Origin: Gemmataceae bacterium | GTDB taxonomy: Bacteria; Planctomycetota; Planctomycetia; Gemmatales; Gemmataceae | Assembly: GCA_019636445.1 (NCBI GenBank) | Contig: JAHBXO010000022.1 | Coordinates: 1 to 64,000, forward strand | Reading direction: 5' to 3' | DNA: 64,000 nucleotides | In this document: piece after piece, positions 36,101-44,776 of the stretch | Layout: every line of letters starts with the position of its first letter | How positions within the stretch are numbered: position 1 is the stretch's first letter | The notes under the pieces: model-generated | The model's input: the letters and a program-made list of their open reading frames with translations, nothing else | Told to the model about the DNA's origin: nothing | The model's database searches: none | Translations under genes and position numbers: made by a program

Positions 36101-36632
36101 AGGTCGGCGCGGGGTCGTTCACGAGCGTGAAGCTGGTATCGTCGAAGACGATGGCGGGCCAGGCGTCGGCCCCGCGATCGACGAAGTTCAATCGGGCTTT
36201 CTGCACGACGATGGTGGGCAGGATGGTGCCCGGCTCGGAGGACACGCCGATGCCGTCGAGGCTCCAGGTGCCGTCGGCGCGGCGTTCGACGGTGAGAGTG
36301 GGCGATTCCAGTTCGACCTTGCGGATGGTGAGCCGGCCGCGGCTGATCTGTTCCTTGTCGTGGTAGATGGTGCCGGACGGGGCGCGGAAGAACGGTTGAT
36401 CCTCGCCGCGGCGCGTGAGCGTGAGGTCGCGGATCGAGATGCCGCCGAAGACGCGGATGTGCGCCGAGCCGACGACGATGTCGGTATCGGGGAACTGCTC
36501 CTGGAGCGTTTCGAGCAGGGCCGCCCGGACGGCGTCGGGGCTGACGTACGATTGCGCCCACCAAAGGCCGTAGCCCACGCCGGACAGCGCGGCGAGGACG
36601 ATACCGCGAATGATCCAGGTGCGGAGGGCCAT
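33180..36632 (-). CDS. AsmA-like envelope protein (1150 aa)
   Basis: Start taken at the ATG at 36632, giving MALRTWIIRGIVLAALSGVG, an N-terminal membrane anchor; an upstream extension looks non-coding. The remainder is a very long periplasmic beta-rich protein with repeated AsmA/DUF3971-type patterns (ISIRDLTLTRRGE, ESPTLTVERRADGTW, and near the end a segment rich in LxGxxSLGGSGELD). AsmA/TamB-like proteins are bridge-like carriers of phospholipid or assembly factors between the membranes. Pairing with an LptF/G-like permease supports an envelope lipid-transport role. The product is larger than E. coli AsmA and close to TamB in length. Confidence 0.82.
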   Translation of the reverse strand: MALRTWIIRGIVLAALSGVGYGLWWAQSYVSPDAVRAALLETLQEQFPDTDIVVGSAHIRVFGGISIRDLTLTRRGEDQPFFRAPSGTIYHDKEQISRGRLTIRKVELESPTLTVERRADGTWSLDGIGVSSEPGTILPTIVVQKARLNFVDRGADAWPAIVFDDTSFTLVNDPAPTYLVVKGSATMALANGFTTRIGATARLHLAHSQLALRAELPDVAIGTPLAALVARIDPDLAELAKSFSGSAGVRAELAYEPNQPLLYDLAVTVKSLHAAHELLPEPVDITRGTVRVRNGTVIVDQLAAKVGGATATVSLETRAPIGKPAPETGPTTPITLVSRSPTREPDRSPFAELEERLERIDLAIGNLTVDAALFDRLPAELHAIRDRFSPRGVVALGYRFSRQPPDSWKREIELKPARLAVRHDKFRYPLTDVSGTIRQIATPDGEEAKLDLTGLAGGQRVDLAGTFRGAGPDPAIALKISGTGLPIDDALAEALPHRKHAELLRGLRASGRADFVVEAKQEAGRNLIETIIRLDVHDVSINFKAFPYPLDRLRGKINLFVTLNDSDRPIKPGEPIAPLPETDRIELRDVTARHGTGTVWMKGDNLPIPNTRDRRLSLSIWGKDCPIDDRFREALAALKLDLVNEVLKPEGALTFAVDVQAIDRFDRSKPARTTGPRAVASGVGAYGQLVALAKAPAAIEFDPSTDLTLAFNFEGPTVTPEFFPYRMDELAGRLKYEGDRVKLEKMSARHGGTKLDLTAAEVRFCDDGRVWANLGQMNLAPLVMDADLLAALPRGLRDGVRELNLRGPAELRVQHMVVLTPPAADAALDPEVFWKGELRLAGASFDAGVACESAYGKLACTGSYLPTHLGTVTGNLWLDTASIASHPAASVKATFAADPQEPDPVRPGSRLPPAFRFTDIQGQLFGGTVGGSGRVVLADPVRYRLALTATDIRLEDIARHHNLGQSAKLEGAAQASLLLETASDPVTGRPLLTGYGKADVDRGQIYNLPPLVPLLKALKLQAPDKTAFEEAHAVFTVRGDRIRVDHVDLLGSAISLGGSGELDTSGRYVKFDFYTIWSQTLQRWLTTPFGDLTAMVSEKLFKIEVTRKPDGEMKYEPRPVPLVTDPFKAVAERIRARAAKAPALRASAGP

Positions 36633-36711
36633 CCGTTGCCATCCGGTGCGCGGAAACCCTTCGGGAACGGTTCCCGGAGGACCGGGATAATAGGCAGGCC
36701 GCGGAAATCCG

Positions 36712-37710
36712 TCAACCGGGAACGACGATGATCTTCCCGGCAAGGGTTCCGGCCTTTTGCAAGGTGTTTTCCTCCTGCAACCGGTGCGCGGCGGCGGCCT
36801 CCGCGAGTGGAAATGTCCGGCCGATGGTCGCGCGGAGCTTCCCGGCCGCCATCCAGCCGTTCATCTGCTCGGCACAGGCGCGTTGCTGGTCCGGCGAGGC
36901 GTTGAACATGGCGAAACCGTAAAGCGCCAATCCTTTCACGTAGAACGGGCCGTTCGGGAAAACCGGCCGCGCCCCGCGGCCTGCCATCGCCACGATCCGC
37001 CCGCGCGGCGCCATCAGTTCCACCGTGCGGTCCAGGTCGGTCGGCGACAGCGTCTCGAACCAGACATCCACCCCTTTCCCGTCCGTCGCCGTCTTCACCC
37101 CGACCGTCACGTCGTCGGTTCGGTAATTCACGACGACGTCCGCCCCTAGCGCCCGTACCGTTTCGGCCTTCTCCGCCGAGCCGACGGTCGCGATCACCCG
37201 CGCGCCGACCGCCTTCGCCATCTGCACGACGGCGGCGCCGACGCCGCCGGTGCCGCCGTTCACGAACAGCGTTTCGCCGGCGGCGAGATTGGTGCGGTCG
37301 AACAGGCCGAGATGCGCCGTAATGCCGACGAGAGCAAGCGCCGCCGCGTCCGCGTCCGCCACGTTCGCCGGCGTCGGATACAGCCAGTGCTCGTCCACCA
37401 CGGCGAACTCCGCCAGCGTGCCCTGCCGCCCCGCGAGGCCCTGGTTCGACCCCCACACGCGATCGCCGATGCGGAACCGCGTCGCGTCCGGCCCCACGCC
37501 GGCGACCGTGCCCGCCAGATCGCAGCCGGGGATGAACGGCGTCGGCAGCTTCGCCGCCACCATGCCACCGCGGATGTAGGTGTCGATCGGATTCACCGCC
37601 GACGCCGCGATGCGCACGAGGACCTGCCCCGGTCCCGGCGTCGGCGCGGGAAGATCGCCGTATTGCAGGGTTTCAGGCGGACCGGGCTGTTCGATGAAGG
37701 CGGCTTTCAT
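36712..37710 (-). CDS. NADPH:quinone reductase-like MDR enzyme
   Basis: 332 residues, GAGGAG upstream of the ATG. Zinc-free quinone-oxidoreductase branch of the medium-chain dehydrogenase/reductase family: GroES-like N-terminal domain (about 1-125) with NPIDTYIRGG and PGCDLAGTV, then a Rossmann domain with the NADPH motif GGTGGVGAAVVQMAKAVGA (about 152-170). The catalytic-zinc Cys/His set of alcohol dehydrogenases is absent. It probably reduces quinones or other alpha,beta-unsaturated carbonyls. Confidence 0.88.
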   Translation of the reverse strand: MKAAFIEQPGPPETLQYGDLPAPTPGPGQVLVRIAASAVNPIDTYIRGGMVAAKLPTPFIPGCDLAGTVAGVGPDATRFRIGDRVWGSNQGLAGRQGTLAEFAVVDEHWLYPTPANVADADAAALALVGITAHLGLFDRTNLAAGETLFVNGGTGGVGAAVVQMAKAVGARVIATVGSAEKAETVRALGADVVVNYRTDDVTVGVKTATDGKGVDVWFETLSPTDLDRTVELMAPRGRIVAMAGRGARPVFPNGPFYVKGLALYGFAMFNASPDQQRACAEQMNGWMAAGKLRATIGRTFPLAEAAAAHRLQEENTLQKAGTLAGKIIVVPG

Positions 37711-37769
37711 GGCAGGCTCCTCGGAATCGTGTTGGTGTACGTCTTCGTCGCGCCGGGGCGATGCCCCAC

Positions 37770-37806
37770 CCGACTTCCGAAGTCCGGCTTCGACTTCGGA
37801 AGTCGG
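37770..37806. repeat. 15-bp perfect palindrome in a divergent promoter region
   Basis: CCGACTTCCGAAGTC (37770-37784) and GACTTCGGAAGTCGG (37792-37806) are exact complements with a 7-nt loop; each arm is itself partly palindromic (GACTTCGGAAGTC). It lies between the divergent quinone reductase and PSD1 genes. It is either an operator-like site or a dispersed repeat. Confidence 0.75.
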
Positions 37807-37898
37807 TTCTTTGCAAACCCTCCGGTTGCGGCCGGCGTGCGGTTACGGGTATCATCGCATCACCCGCCGCGATGCCGATCCCTCGCCGGTAACTCTCC

Positions 37899-40829
37899 AT
37901 GCGCTGGTTCACGGTTGTCCTGTTCGCGTTCGTTTCGCTCCCGCTCGACGCGGCGCCGCCGGACTTCGACAAGCAGGTCGCGCCCCTGCTCGCGCAGCGG
38001 TGCCTCGACTGCCACTCCGGCGCGGAGCCGAAGGGGAAGCTCGACCTGAGCCGCAAGGCTCCGGCGATGGAACAAGTCAAGCCAGGCCAGTCGGCCGAGA
38101 GCGAACTCTGGACGCGCGTGGCGGCCGACGAGATGCCACCGAAGAAACCGTTATCCGCCGATGAGAAGGCGATCCTGAAAAGCTGGATCGACGGCGGGGC
38201 GGTGTGGGGGACCGACCCGATCGACCCCTTCGCCGCGACCACGGAGCACCGCGCCGGCCGCGACTGGTGGGCCTTGAAAGACATTCGGACTGCGGAATTC
38301 GGACTGCGGAATGTCGGCATCGACTCGTTCGTGCGAGCCAAGTTGGAGGCGAAGGGGTTGAAGCCCTCACCTTCGGCCGATCCGCGCACGCTCGTCCGCC
38401 GGCTCTCCTTCGATCTGCTCGGCCTTCCGCCGACCGCGGAGGAGATCGACGCCTTCGCGAAGGATCCTTCCGAAGCCGCCTACGCCAAGCTCGTCGAGAA
38501 ATACCTCGCCTCGCCCCACTTCGGCGAGCGCTGGGCACGCCACTGGCTCGACCTCGTCCGCTACGGCGAGAGCGACAGCTTCGAACGCAACGAACCCCGA
38601 CCGAACGCATGGCACTACCGCGACTGGGTGATCCGCGCCCTGAACGCCGACATGCCCTACGACCGCTTCGCGAAACTCCAACTCGCCGGCGACGTGCTCG
38701 AACCCGGCAACCCCGACGCCGTGAAGGCCACCGGATTCCTCGTCGCGGGCATCCACAACACCGTCCTCGGCTCGAACAAGATCGCCAACGCCGCCGCCCG
38801 GCAGGACGAACTCGAGGACATCCTCGCCGCCGTCGGGCAGACCTTCCTCGGCCTTACTGTCCAGTGCGCCCGCTGCCACGACCATAAGTTCGATCCCGTT
38901 TCGCAAACGGACTACTATCGTCTCGCCGCGGCGCTCGGCGGCGTCCACTTCGGCGAGCGCACGGTCGATGCGCCGGAGCACGCGAAGCGCCGACGCGACT
39001 TGAGCGCGCGGCTCGAAGCGATCGGCCAGCGTCAGGCGGAACTGGAGACTGCCGGCCGCGCCCGCGCCGTCGCAAAACGCGGGTCGAACATCACGGGGAT
39101 TGCATCGCCAACCCACCGATGGAGCTTCGACCGCGATGCCCGCGATTCGATCGGCGAACTCCACGGCGACCTGAAATTCGGGGCGAAGATCGCCCGCGGC
39201 CGGCTCGTGCTGGACGGCAAGCAGGCGAACGTGGTCACCGGGATTCTCAAGAAGGAAATCCGTGAGAAGACGCTCGAAGCCTGGGTGGCGCTGCCCACGT
39301 TCGAACAGGGGGGTGGCGGAGTCATCACGATCGAAACACTCAACGGCGGCGTGTTCGACTCCATCGTCTTCGCCGAACGCCAGCCGAAGAAGTGGGTACC
39401 CGGCAGCAACGGATTCACGCGCACGCGAGACCTGATAGCCGACCCCGAAACCCGGCTGAACGAACCGATCCACGTCGCCATCAGCTACGCCGCCGACGGC
39501 CGGATCGCGATGTACCGCGACGGCAAGCCCTACGGCGACGCGTATACGATCGCGCCGCCGCCAACCTACAAGCCCGACGAGTGGCACCTGATCTTCGGCA
39601 TCCGCCACACCGGCGGCGGCCGCGCGTTCCTGACCGGCGAGATCGACGAAGCCCGCCTCTACGACCGCGCCCTATCCACCGCGGAGATCGCGCAGTCCTT
39701 CGCCGCCGGCCCGTCCGCTGTCGGCGTGACACTCGACGAACTGCTGGCGCAGTTGACCGACGCGGAAAAAGAGGAGCGGAAAGCGATCCTCGACGAGCAG
39801 AAGCAGATCCGTGCCGAACTGGCGGGCGTGGCGGCGCCGACGCCGGTGTACGCCGTGAATCCGAAACCCGCTCCGCCGACGCACGTGCTGGCGCGCGGCT
39901 CCGTCGAGACGCCGAAGGCGGAGGTCGCCGCCGGCGGTGTCGCGTGCCTGCCCGATGCCGACTTCGGCGTTCCGAAAGACGCCCCGGAAGGCATCCGCCG
40001 TGCGAAACTTGCCGCGTGGATCGCCCGCAAGGAGAACCCGCTCTTCGCCCGCGTCATCATCAACCGCCTCTGGTACCACCACTTCGGCACCGGCCTCGTC
40101 GACACGCCGAGCGACTTCGGCTTCAACGGCGGCCGACCGTCGCACCCCGAACTCCTCGACTGGCTCGCGAATGAATTGATCCGCTCGAACTGGTCCCTCA
40201 AGCACGTGCATCGGTTGATCCTGACGAGCGCCGCGTATCGGCAATCGTCCGCGGCGAACCCCCAGGCGCTCGCCATCGACGCCGACAATCGCCTGCTCTG
40301 GCGGAAGACGCCGCAACGCCTCGAAGCCGAGGCGATCCGCGATTCCATCCTCAGCGTCAGCGGGCAACTCAACCCTGCGATGGGCGGCCCGCCATTCCAC
40401 GACGTGCGCACCTACGGCGACAAGGGCACCAAGTATTACGAACCGATCGACCCGGTCGGGAAGGAATTCCATCGCCGCACCATCTACCGCTTCTCCCCGC
40501 GCGGCGAGCGCTCCGCCATTCTGGAAACCTTCGACTGCCCGGAGCCGTCCGCCCTTACTCCGCGTCGACAGGTGACGACGACGCCCCTGCAGGCGCTCGC
40601 GCTGTGGAACAATTCCTTCGTGCTACGGATGGGCCGCCACTTCGCGGAGCGAGTCGAAGCCGAGGCGAAGTCGCAGGAGGAGAAGATCCAACGCGCCTAT
40701 CGGCTGGCTTACGGTCGCGACCCCTCGAAGGACGAAGCGGCGCTCTCGGCGGCGTTCGTCGCGAAGCACGGCCTCACCGCGTTCGCCCGCGTCCTCTTCA
40801 ACAGCAATGAATTCGTGGTGATCGAATGA
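37899..40829 (+). CDS. Planctomycete cytochrome PSCyt1-PSCyt2-LamG-PSD1 protein
   Basis: 976 residues. Signal peptide (1-18), then PSCyt1 with the haem-binding motif CLDCH (35-39), DUF1549/PSCyt2 (about 140-340), a LamG/concanavalin-like insert (about 400-600, HRWSFDRDARDSIGELHG ... ISYAADGRIAMYRDGKPYG) and DUF1553/PSD1 (about 690-960). These large secreted proteins are characteristic of Planctomycetes and are usually co-encoded with DUF1501 proteins, as here (4-bp overlap). The function is unproven; roles in extracellular polysaccharide processing are suspected. Residues about 129-140 (RTAEFGLRNVG) are written by a repeated 14-mer identical in type to the intergenic heptamer repeats. Confidence 0.92.
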   Translation: MRWFTVVLFAFVSLPLDAAPPDFDKQVAPLLAQRCLDCHSGAEPKGKLDLSRKAPAMEQVKPGQSAESELWTRVAADEMPPKKPLSADEKAILKSWIDGGAVWGTDPIDPFAATTEHRAGRDWWALKDIRTAEFGLRNVGIDSFVRAKLEAKGLKPSPSADPRTLVRRLSFDLLGLPPTAEEIDAFAKDPSEAAYAKLVEKYLASPHFGERWARHWLDLVRYGESDSFERNEPRPNAWHYRDWVIRALNADMPYDRFAKLQLAGDVLEPGNPDAVKATGFLVAGIHNTVLGSNKIANAAARQDELEDILAAVGQTFLGLTVQCARCHDHKFDPVSQTDYYRLAAALGGVHFGERTVDAPEHAKRRRDLSARLEAIGQRQAELETAGRARAVAKRGSNITGIASPTHRWSFDRDARDSIGELHGDLKFGAKIARGRLVLDGKQANVVTGILKKEIREKTLEAWVALPTFEQGGGGVITIETLNGGVFDSIVFAERQPKKWVPGSNGFTRTRDLIADPETRLNEPIHVAISYAADGRIAMYRDGKPYGDAYTIAPPPTYKPDEWHLIFGIRHTGGGRAFLTGEIDEARLYDRALSTAEIAQSFAAGPSAVGVTLDELLAQLTDAEKEERKAILDEQKQIRAELAGVAAPTPVYAVNPKPAPPTHVLARGSVETPKAEVAAGGVACLPDADFGVPKDAPEGIRRAKLAAWIARKENPLFARVIINRLWYHHFGTGLVDTPSDFGFNGGRPSHPELLDWLANELIRSNWSLKHVHRLILTSAAYRQSSAANPQALAIDADNRLLWRKTPQRLEAEAIRDSILSVSGQLNPAMGGPPFHDVRTYGDKGTKYYEPIDPVGKEFHRRTIYRFSPRGERSAILETFDCPEPSALTPRRQVTTTPLQALALWNNSFVLRMGRHFAERVEAEAKSQEEKIQRAYRLAYGRDPSKDEAALSAAFVAKHGLTAFARVLFNSNEFVVIE
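38283..38317. repeat. Heptamer array inside the PSD1 coding sequence
   Basis: ATTCGGACTGCGGA occurs twice in tandem and is followed by ATGTCGG, five 7-nt units in all. It is the same family as the AATTCGG/AATGCGG intergenic repeats and reads in-frame in a variable linker just before the conserved IDSFVRAKLEAKGL block. Confidence 0.75.
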
Positions 40830-42223
40830 CGCTCTCCCGTCGCGATTTCGGTTCGTGGACGATCAACGGCCTCGGCGCCGCGGCGTTCCTGCACCTGCTC
40901 GGCCGCGACGCGACTGCCGCGCCGAAGCCGCACTTCGCCCCGAAGGCCAAGCGCGTCGTCCACATCACGCTCATCGGCGGCCTCAGCCACCTCGACTCCT
41001 TCGATTACAAGCCGAAACTCGCCAAGCTCCACGGCAAGAAGCTCGACACGACGGAAACCCCGGACACGTTCTTCGGCCAGTTCGGCCTGCTGCGGCAATC
41101 CGATTGGGCGTTCAAGCCGCGCGGGAAGTCCGGACTGATGGTCTCGGACCTCTTCCCCCACATCGCCCAGCACGCCGACGACCTGACCGTCATCCGCTCC
41201 ATGACCGCCGACTCCGCGAACCACACCCCGGCCCTCTACCTCGGCAACAGCGGCTTCCAGTTCAGCGGCTTCCCTTCCGTCGGCAGTTGGGCCAGCTACG
41301 GCCTCGGCAGCGAGACCGACGAACTCCCCGCCTATGTCGTCTTGCCCGACCCCCGCGGCCAACCCAACGGCGGAGCCTCCATCTGGTCCAGCGGCTTCCT
41401 CCCCGCCGAACACCAAGGCGTGCTCCTCCAGTCCGGCCCCTCGCCCGTGCGCGAGTTGTTCCCGAAGGAACCCCAACCCGGCGAAGCCGACGGCCGGGAA
41501 CTATTGAAGAAGATGAACGAATTTCATGCGAAGGGTTCCGGTGCCGGCGACCTGCTGGCGGCGCGGATGCGCAGCTACGAACTGGCCGCACGCATGCAGC
41601 TCGCCGTGCCCGCCATCGCGGACCTGTCGAAGGAAGCGAAGGAAACGCAATCGCTCTACGGCCTCAACGACGCCAAGACGCGCGACTTCGGCCGCAACTG
41701 CCTGCTCGCCCGCCGGCTCCTCGAGAAGGGCGTGCGCTTCGTGCAGCTCTTCTCCGGCGGCCCGATCGCCGGCAGCCCCCGTGCGAGTTGGGACGCCCAC
41801 GAGAGCGTGAAAGAGAACCACACGATCGAGGCCGGGATGATCGACAAGCCCGTCGCCGCGCTGCTCGCCGATCTGAAGCGCACGGGCTTGCTGAAGGATA
41901 CGCTCGTACTCTTCACCACCGAGTTCGGCCGCACGCCGTTCGCCCAGTCCGGCCCGGATATCGTCGGCCCCGGCCGGGACCACAACAAGTACGGCTTCAG
42001 CGTTTGGATGGCCGGCGCGGGCCTCAAGCCCGGCTCCGTCTTCGGCGCGACCGACGAGGTCGGCTGGAAGGCCGTCGAACACCCGCTCACCTGGCACGAC
42101 TTCCACGCCACCGTCCTGCACCTGCTCGGCCTGAACCACGAAAAACTGACCTTCTACCACAACGGCATCCACCGCCGTCTCACGAACGTGCACGGCGAAG
42201 TCGTGAAGGGCTTGCTGACTTGA
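40826..42223 (+). CDS. DUF1501 domain protein
   Basis: 465 residues. The N-terminus MTLSRRDFGSW with a following hydrophobic stretch is a Tat-type signal (SRRDF). The body is the DUF1501 (alkaline-phosphatase/sulfatase-like) fold: HITLIGGLSHLDSFDYKP, SMTADSANHTPALY, LVLFTTEFGRTPFAQ and the terminal DFHATVLHLLGL. It starts inside the stop of the PSD1 gene (ATGA), so it is surely co-translated. Such pairs occur many times per planctomycete genome; a role with the PSD1 partner in outer-compartment polymer processing is inference. Confidence 0.92.
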   Translation: MTLSRRDFGSWTINGLGAAAFLHLLGRDATAAPKPHFAPKAKRVVHITLIGGLSHLDSFDYKPKLAKLHGKKLDTTETPDTFFGQFGLLRQSDWAFKPRGKSGLMVSDLFPHIAQHADDLTVIRSMTADSANHTPALYLGNSGFQFSGFPSVGSWASYGLGSETDELPAYVVLPDPRGQPNGGASIWSSGFLPAEHQGVLLQSGPSPVRELFPKEPQPGEADGRELLKKMNEFHAKGSGAGDLLAARMRSYELAARMQLAVPAIADLSKEAKETQSLYGLNDAKTRDFGRNCLLARRLLEKGVRFVQLFSGGPIAGSPRASWDAHESVKENHTIEAGMIDKPVAALLADLKRTGLLKDTLVLFTTEFGRTPFAQSGPDIVGPGRDHNKYGFSVWMAGAGLKPGSVFGATDEVGWKAVEHPLTWHDFHATVLHLLGLNHEKLTFYHNGIHRRLTNVHGEVVKGLLT

Positions 42224-42239
42224 GCGGTCGCCTCGCCCG

Positions 42240-43685
42240 CTATTTCGTCGCCGCGCCCTTCCATCCCGCCTTCATCTGGCTCTCCAGTTGTTGCAGCAGC
42301 ACACCGCTTGCCGGCGACCCCGCAATATTCACGTCCTCGTTCGGGTCGACGTCGTGGTCGTACAGTTCCTTCGCCTTCACTTCGCCCGTCTTGCGGTCAC
42401 GCCACTCCACGTAGCGATAACGGTCGGTCTTCATCGCGTAGCCCATCAGGGGGCCGGTCTCCTTGCTGCCGCGCGGATACTGGCTGAACGCGGCCGTCTT
42501 CCCCTTCGCGTTCGGGTCGTCGAGCAGCTTGGCGAAGCTGTGGCCTTCGAGGTGCGCCGGCTTCGGTAGCCCGCAGAGTTCCGTGAGCGTCGGGTAGATG
42601 TCCACGAACTCGACGAGCGCCGTCGTGCGGCGGCCTTTCACCTTCTGCTTTGGAGCACGGATGACGAGCGCGGCGCGCGTGGCCTTCTCGTAGTTCGTGT
42701 GCTTGCACCACATGCCGTGGTCGCCGAGGTGCCAGCCGTGGTCGCCCCAAAGGACGACGACGGTGTCCTCGTCGAGGCCGAGCGCCTTGAGTTCGTCGAG
42801 GACCTTGCCGACCTGCGCGTCCATGTAGCTGACGGCGGCGTAGTAGCCGTGGACGAGTTTCTTGGCGTCGGCTTCCGGAATCGGGCCGGACTTCGGCATG
42901 TCGATGTAGGCGCGGAGTTCTCCGCCGTTCTGCGGCGCGAACGCCGGCGCATTCTTGGGCCGCTCCGCCGGGCCGGGCTTCGGCAGCTTCGAAACATCCT
43001 GCATGTCCCAGTACTTTTTCGGCGCGACGAACGGCAGGTGCGGCTTCAGGAACCCGACCGCGAGAAAGAACGGTTGCCCCTTTTCCTTGTTCGCCCGCAA
43101 CAACTCGATCGCCCGCTTGGCCACGGCACCGTCGTTGAGGTACTCGTCGTCGACTTCCGGCGCCTCGGTCGGCAGGCCGCGCACTTTCGTCACGTCCTCG
43201 TTCTTCTTCTTCGCCGCCTCCTTCGCCGTCGCGAGTTCCTTCTGCCCCGCCGGGCCAAAGCCGAACCCCTTCGGCCGCTCCCACGGCTCGGACCACGACG
43301 GCGGATCGTCGTACCCGCCGTGATAGATCTTCCCCACCCCCCGCACGTGGTAGCCGTTCTGTTTGAAGTGCTGCGGCAGCGTGACGACGTTCGGGATGTG
43401 GGTGCGGAAGTGCGTGACGAGATCGTACACCTTCGTGGTGTCCGGACGGCAGCCGGTGAGCAGCGACGACCGCGACGGGCTGCACACCGCCTGTTGACAG
43501 TAGGCCCGAAGGAACGCCGTGCCGGTTGCGGCGAGCTTATCGATGTTCGGCGTCTTCGCGGCCGGATCGCCGAGGCAACCGAGCGCCGGCCGCAGGTCGT
43601 CGACGGCGATGAAGAGGACGTTGGTCTTTTCCGCCGCCGACAATGGCAGGGCAAGGAGAACCAGCACGACGAGTGACCGGATCAT
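42240..43685 (-). CDS. Secreted sulfatase (iduronate-2-sulfatase-like)
   Basis: 481 residues with a signal peptide (MIRSLVVLVLLALPLSAAE). Type I sulfatase: metal-binding DD at 29-30 (VDDLRP) and the formylglycine motif CSPSR with Cys68 as the residue modified by FGE. Downstream, LWGDHGWHLGDHGMW carries the second metal/catalytic set. Identity to the iduronate-2-sulfatase group comes from CSPSRSSLLTGCRPDTTKVY and the overall length. The likely substrate is a sulfated polysaccharide, taken up or attacked in the periplasm. It converges with the DUF1501 gene, 16 bp apart. Confidence 0.93.
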   Translation of the reverse strand: MIRSLVVLVLLALPLSAAEKTNVLFIAVDDLRPALGCLGDPAAKTPNIDKLAATGTAFLRAYCQQAVCSPSRSSLLTGCRPDTTKVYDLVTHFRTHIPNVVTLPQHFKQNGYHVRGVGKIYHGGYDDPPSWSEPWERPKGFGFGPAGQKELATAKEAAKKKNEDVTKVRGLPTEAPEVDDEYLNDGAVAKRAIELLRANKEKGQPFFLAVGFLKPHLPFVAPKKYWDMQDVSKLPKPGPAERPKNAPAFAPQNGGELRAYIDMPKSGPIPEADAKKLVHGYYAAVSYMDAQVGKVLDELKALGLDEDTVVVLWGDHGWHLGDHGMWCKHTNYEKATRAALVIRAPKQKVKGRRTTALVEFVDIYPTLTELCGLPKPAHLEGHSFAKLLDDPNAKGKTAAFSQYPRGSKETGPLMGYAMKTDRYRYVEWRDRKTGEVKAKELYDHDVDPNEDVNIAGSPASGVLLQQLESQMKAGWKGAATK

Positions 43686-43707
43686 GGGAAAGGCTCCGTA
43701 GGGATGG

Positions 43708-43890
43708 AATCTTCATATAGCGGCGGGCTTGCCCGCCGTGCGATTTCGAGTCTGCGAGAAATCGCGTGGGAGTTCCTCGTTCGTGGAGTGAAGCGAGAAT
43801 TCGAACAGCCCACGGCACGAGGCAACGCTTGGCGGACCGTCGAAGACTCCGGCCCGCTCGGCGGGCAAGCCCGCCGCTATGTGGAAGATT
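43708..43890. repeat. 183-bp element with about 30-bp terminal inverted repeats
   Basis: The left end is AATCTTCATATAGCGGCGGG with CTTGCCCGCCG following; the right end is its near-perfect inverse (GGGCAAGCCCGCCGCTATG with TGGAAGATT). The interior of about 120 nt has no gene. The right end overlaps the last codons and stop of the ureohydrolase gene. It resembles a non-autonomous (MITE-like) element. Confidence 0.7.
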
Positions 43891-44689
43891 TTTTCCCCAG
43901 TACCCACTCCAGCAGCCAGCCGAGCAGGTTCAGGCTCGCATCCCGCACGTCGCGGCCGGGGGCGAACTCGCTGATCGAGAACCCCGCCAGTTTCTCGAAC
44001 CCGATCGCCTGCACGAGCGCCAGGAACTGATGCGGCGACAATCCGAACGGCATCGGCTCGCACACGCCGGGCAGGAACGCGGGATCGAATGCGTCCACGT
44101 CCAGGTCGATCCAGACGCTCGGCACGCCGGCCGCGAGCTCCCGCAACTCCTTCGCCACGCCGTCGAGGTCCGCCGCGATCCGATCGGCGGCGTAGACCGC
44201 CTCGAACGTCTTGCCGACATGCTTCGCCGTCAGGAACAGATCGCGGCTGCCGACGTTCACGATCCGCGGCAATCGCTCCGCGTGCAGCAGGAAGTTCCCG
44301 TGGCACAGTTCCGGCGTGCAGTCGTGCAGGTTGTAGATGTCCAGATGCGCATCGAACTGGACGACGAGCGTATCGGGGGCGAGTTCTTCCAGCAGCGGCA
44401 GGGCGCTCAGGTGGTTACCGCCGAGCCAGAGCAGGAAATCGCCGGCCGCGAGGGCCTTCTTCGCTGCCGTGCGGCCTGTCGCCTTCCAGTTGGCGAGCGC
44501 CTCCATCGTGTCGAAGCGGTGTTCCTTGATCTTCAATTTGTCGGCGAAGGCGTTGGCCCGGACGGGTCTCGTTTCCTCGGCCGTATCGTCGATGACTTCC
44601 CGGAGCGCGTCGGCGAGCAGTTCGGCGCCGGCGGCGGTGCCGGAATTGCCGAACGAATCGAATGGGAAGACGATGGCGGTGGTTCGCAT
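43877..44689 (-). CDS. Ureohydrolase (agmatinase/arginase superfamily)
   Basis: 270 residues from the ATG at 44689; a longer reading frame upstream is antisense to the next gene. Binuclear manganese motifs are all present: GGNH (90-93), DAHLD (113-117) and DLDVDAFDP (195-203). The N-terminus is typical (MRTTAIVFPFDSFGNSGTAAGA). Substrates in the superfamily include agmatine, arginine, guanidinobutyrate and formiminoglutamate; the sequence alone does not decide. The final codons and the TAG stop are supplied by the right end of the 43708-43890 repeat, so the C-terminus was probably remodelled by the insertion. Confidence 0.85.
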   Translation of the reverse strand: MRTTAIVFPFDSFGNSGTAAGAELLADALREVIDDTAEETRPVRANAFADKLKIKEHRFDTMEALANWKATGRTAAKKALAAGDFLLWLGGNHLSALPLLEELAPDTLVVQFDAHLDIYNLHDCTPELCHGNFLLHAERLPRIVNVGSRDLFLTAKHVGKTFEAVYAADRIAADLDGVAKELRELAAGVPSVWIDLDVDAFDPAFLPGVCEPMPFGLSPHQFLALVQAIGFEKLAGFSISEFAPGRDVRDASLNLLGWLLEWVLGKKSST

Positions 44690-44776
44690 CGGGCAAGCGG
44701 TACCGGAGCGGACGGGAAGGGTGGGAAGCGCGACGGCGTTAGGATATGATGCCGGGATCGAAAGGAACGCGCCCCG

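Noticed and set aside
34851..36731. 626-codon plus-strand open frame
   Set aside because: It is antisense to the AsmA-like gene in very GC-rich DNA; Arg/Glu/Asp-rich composition without domains marks a shadow frame.
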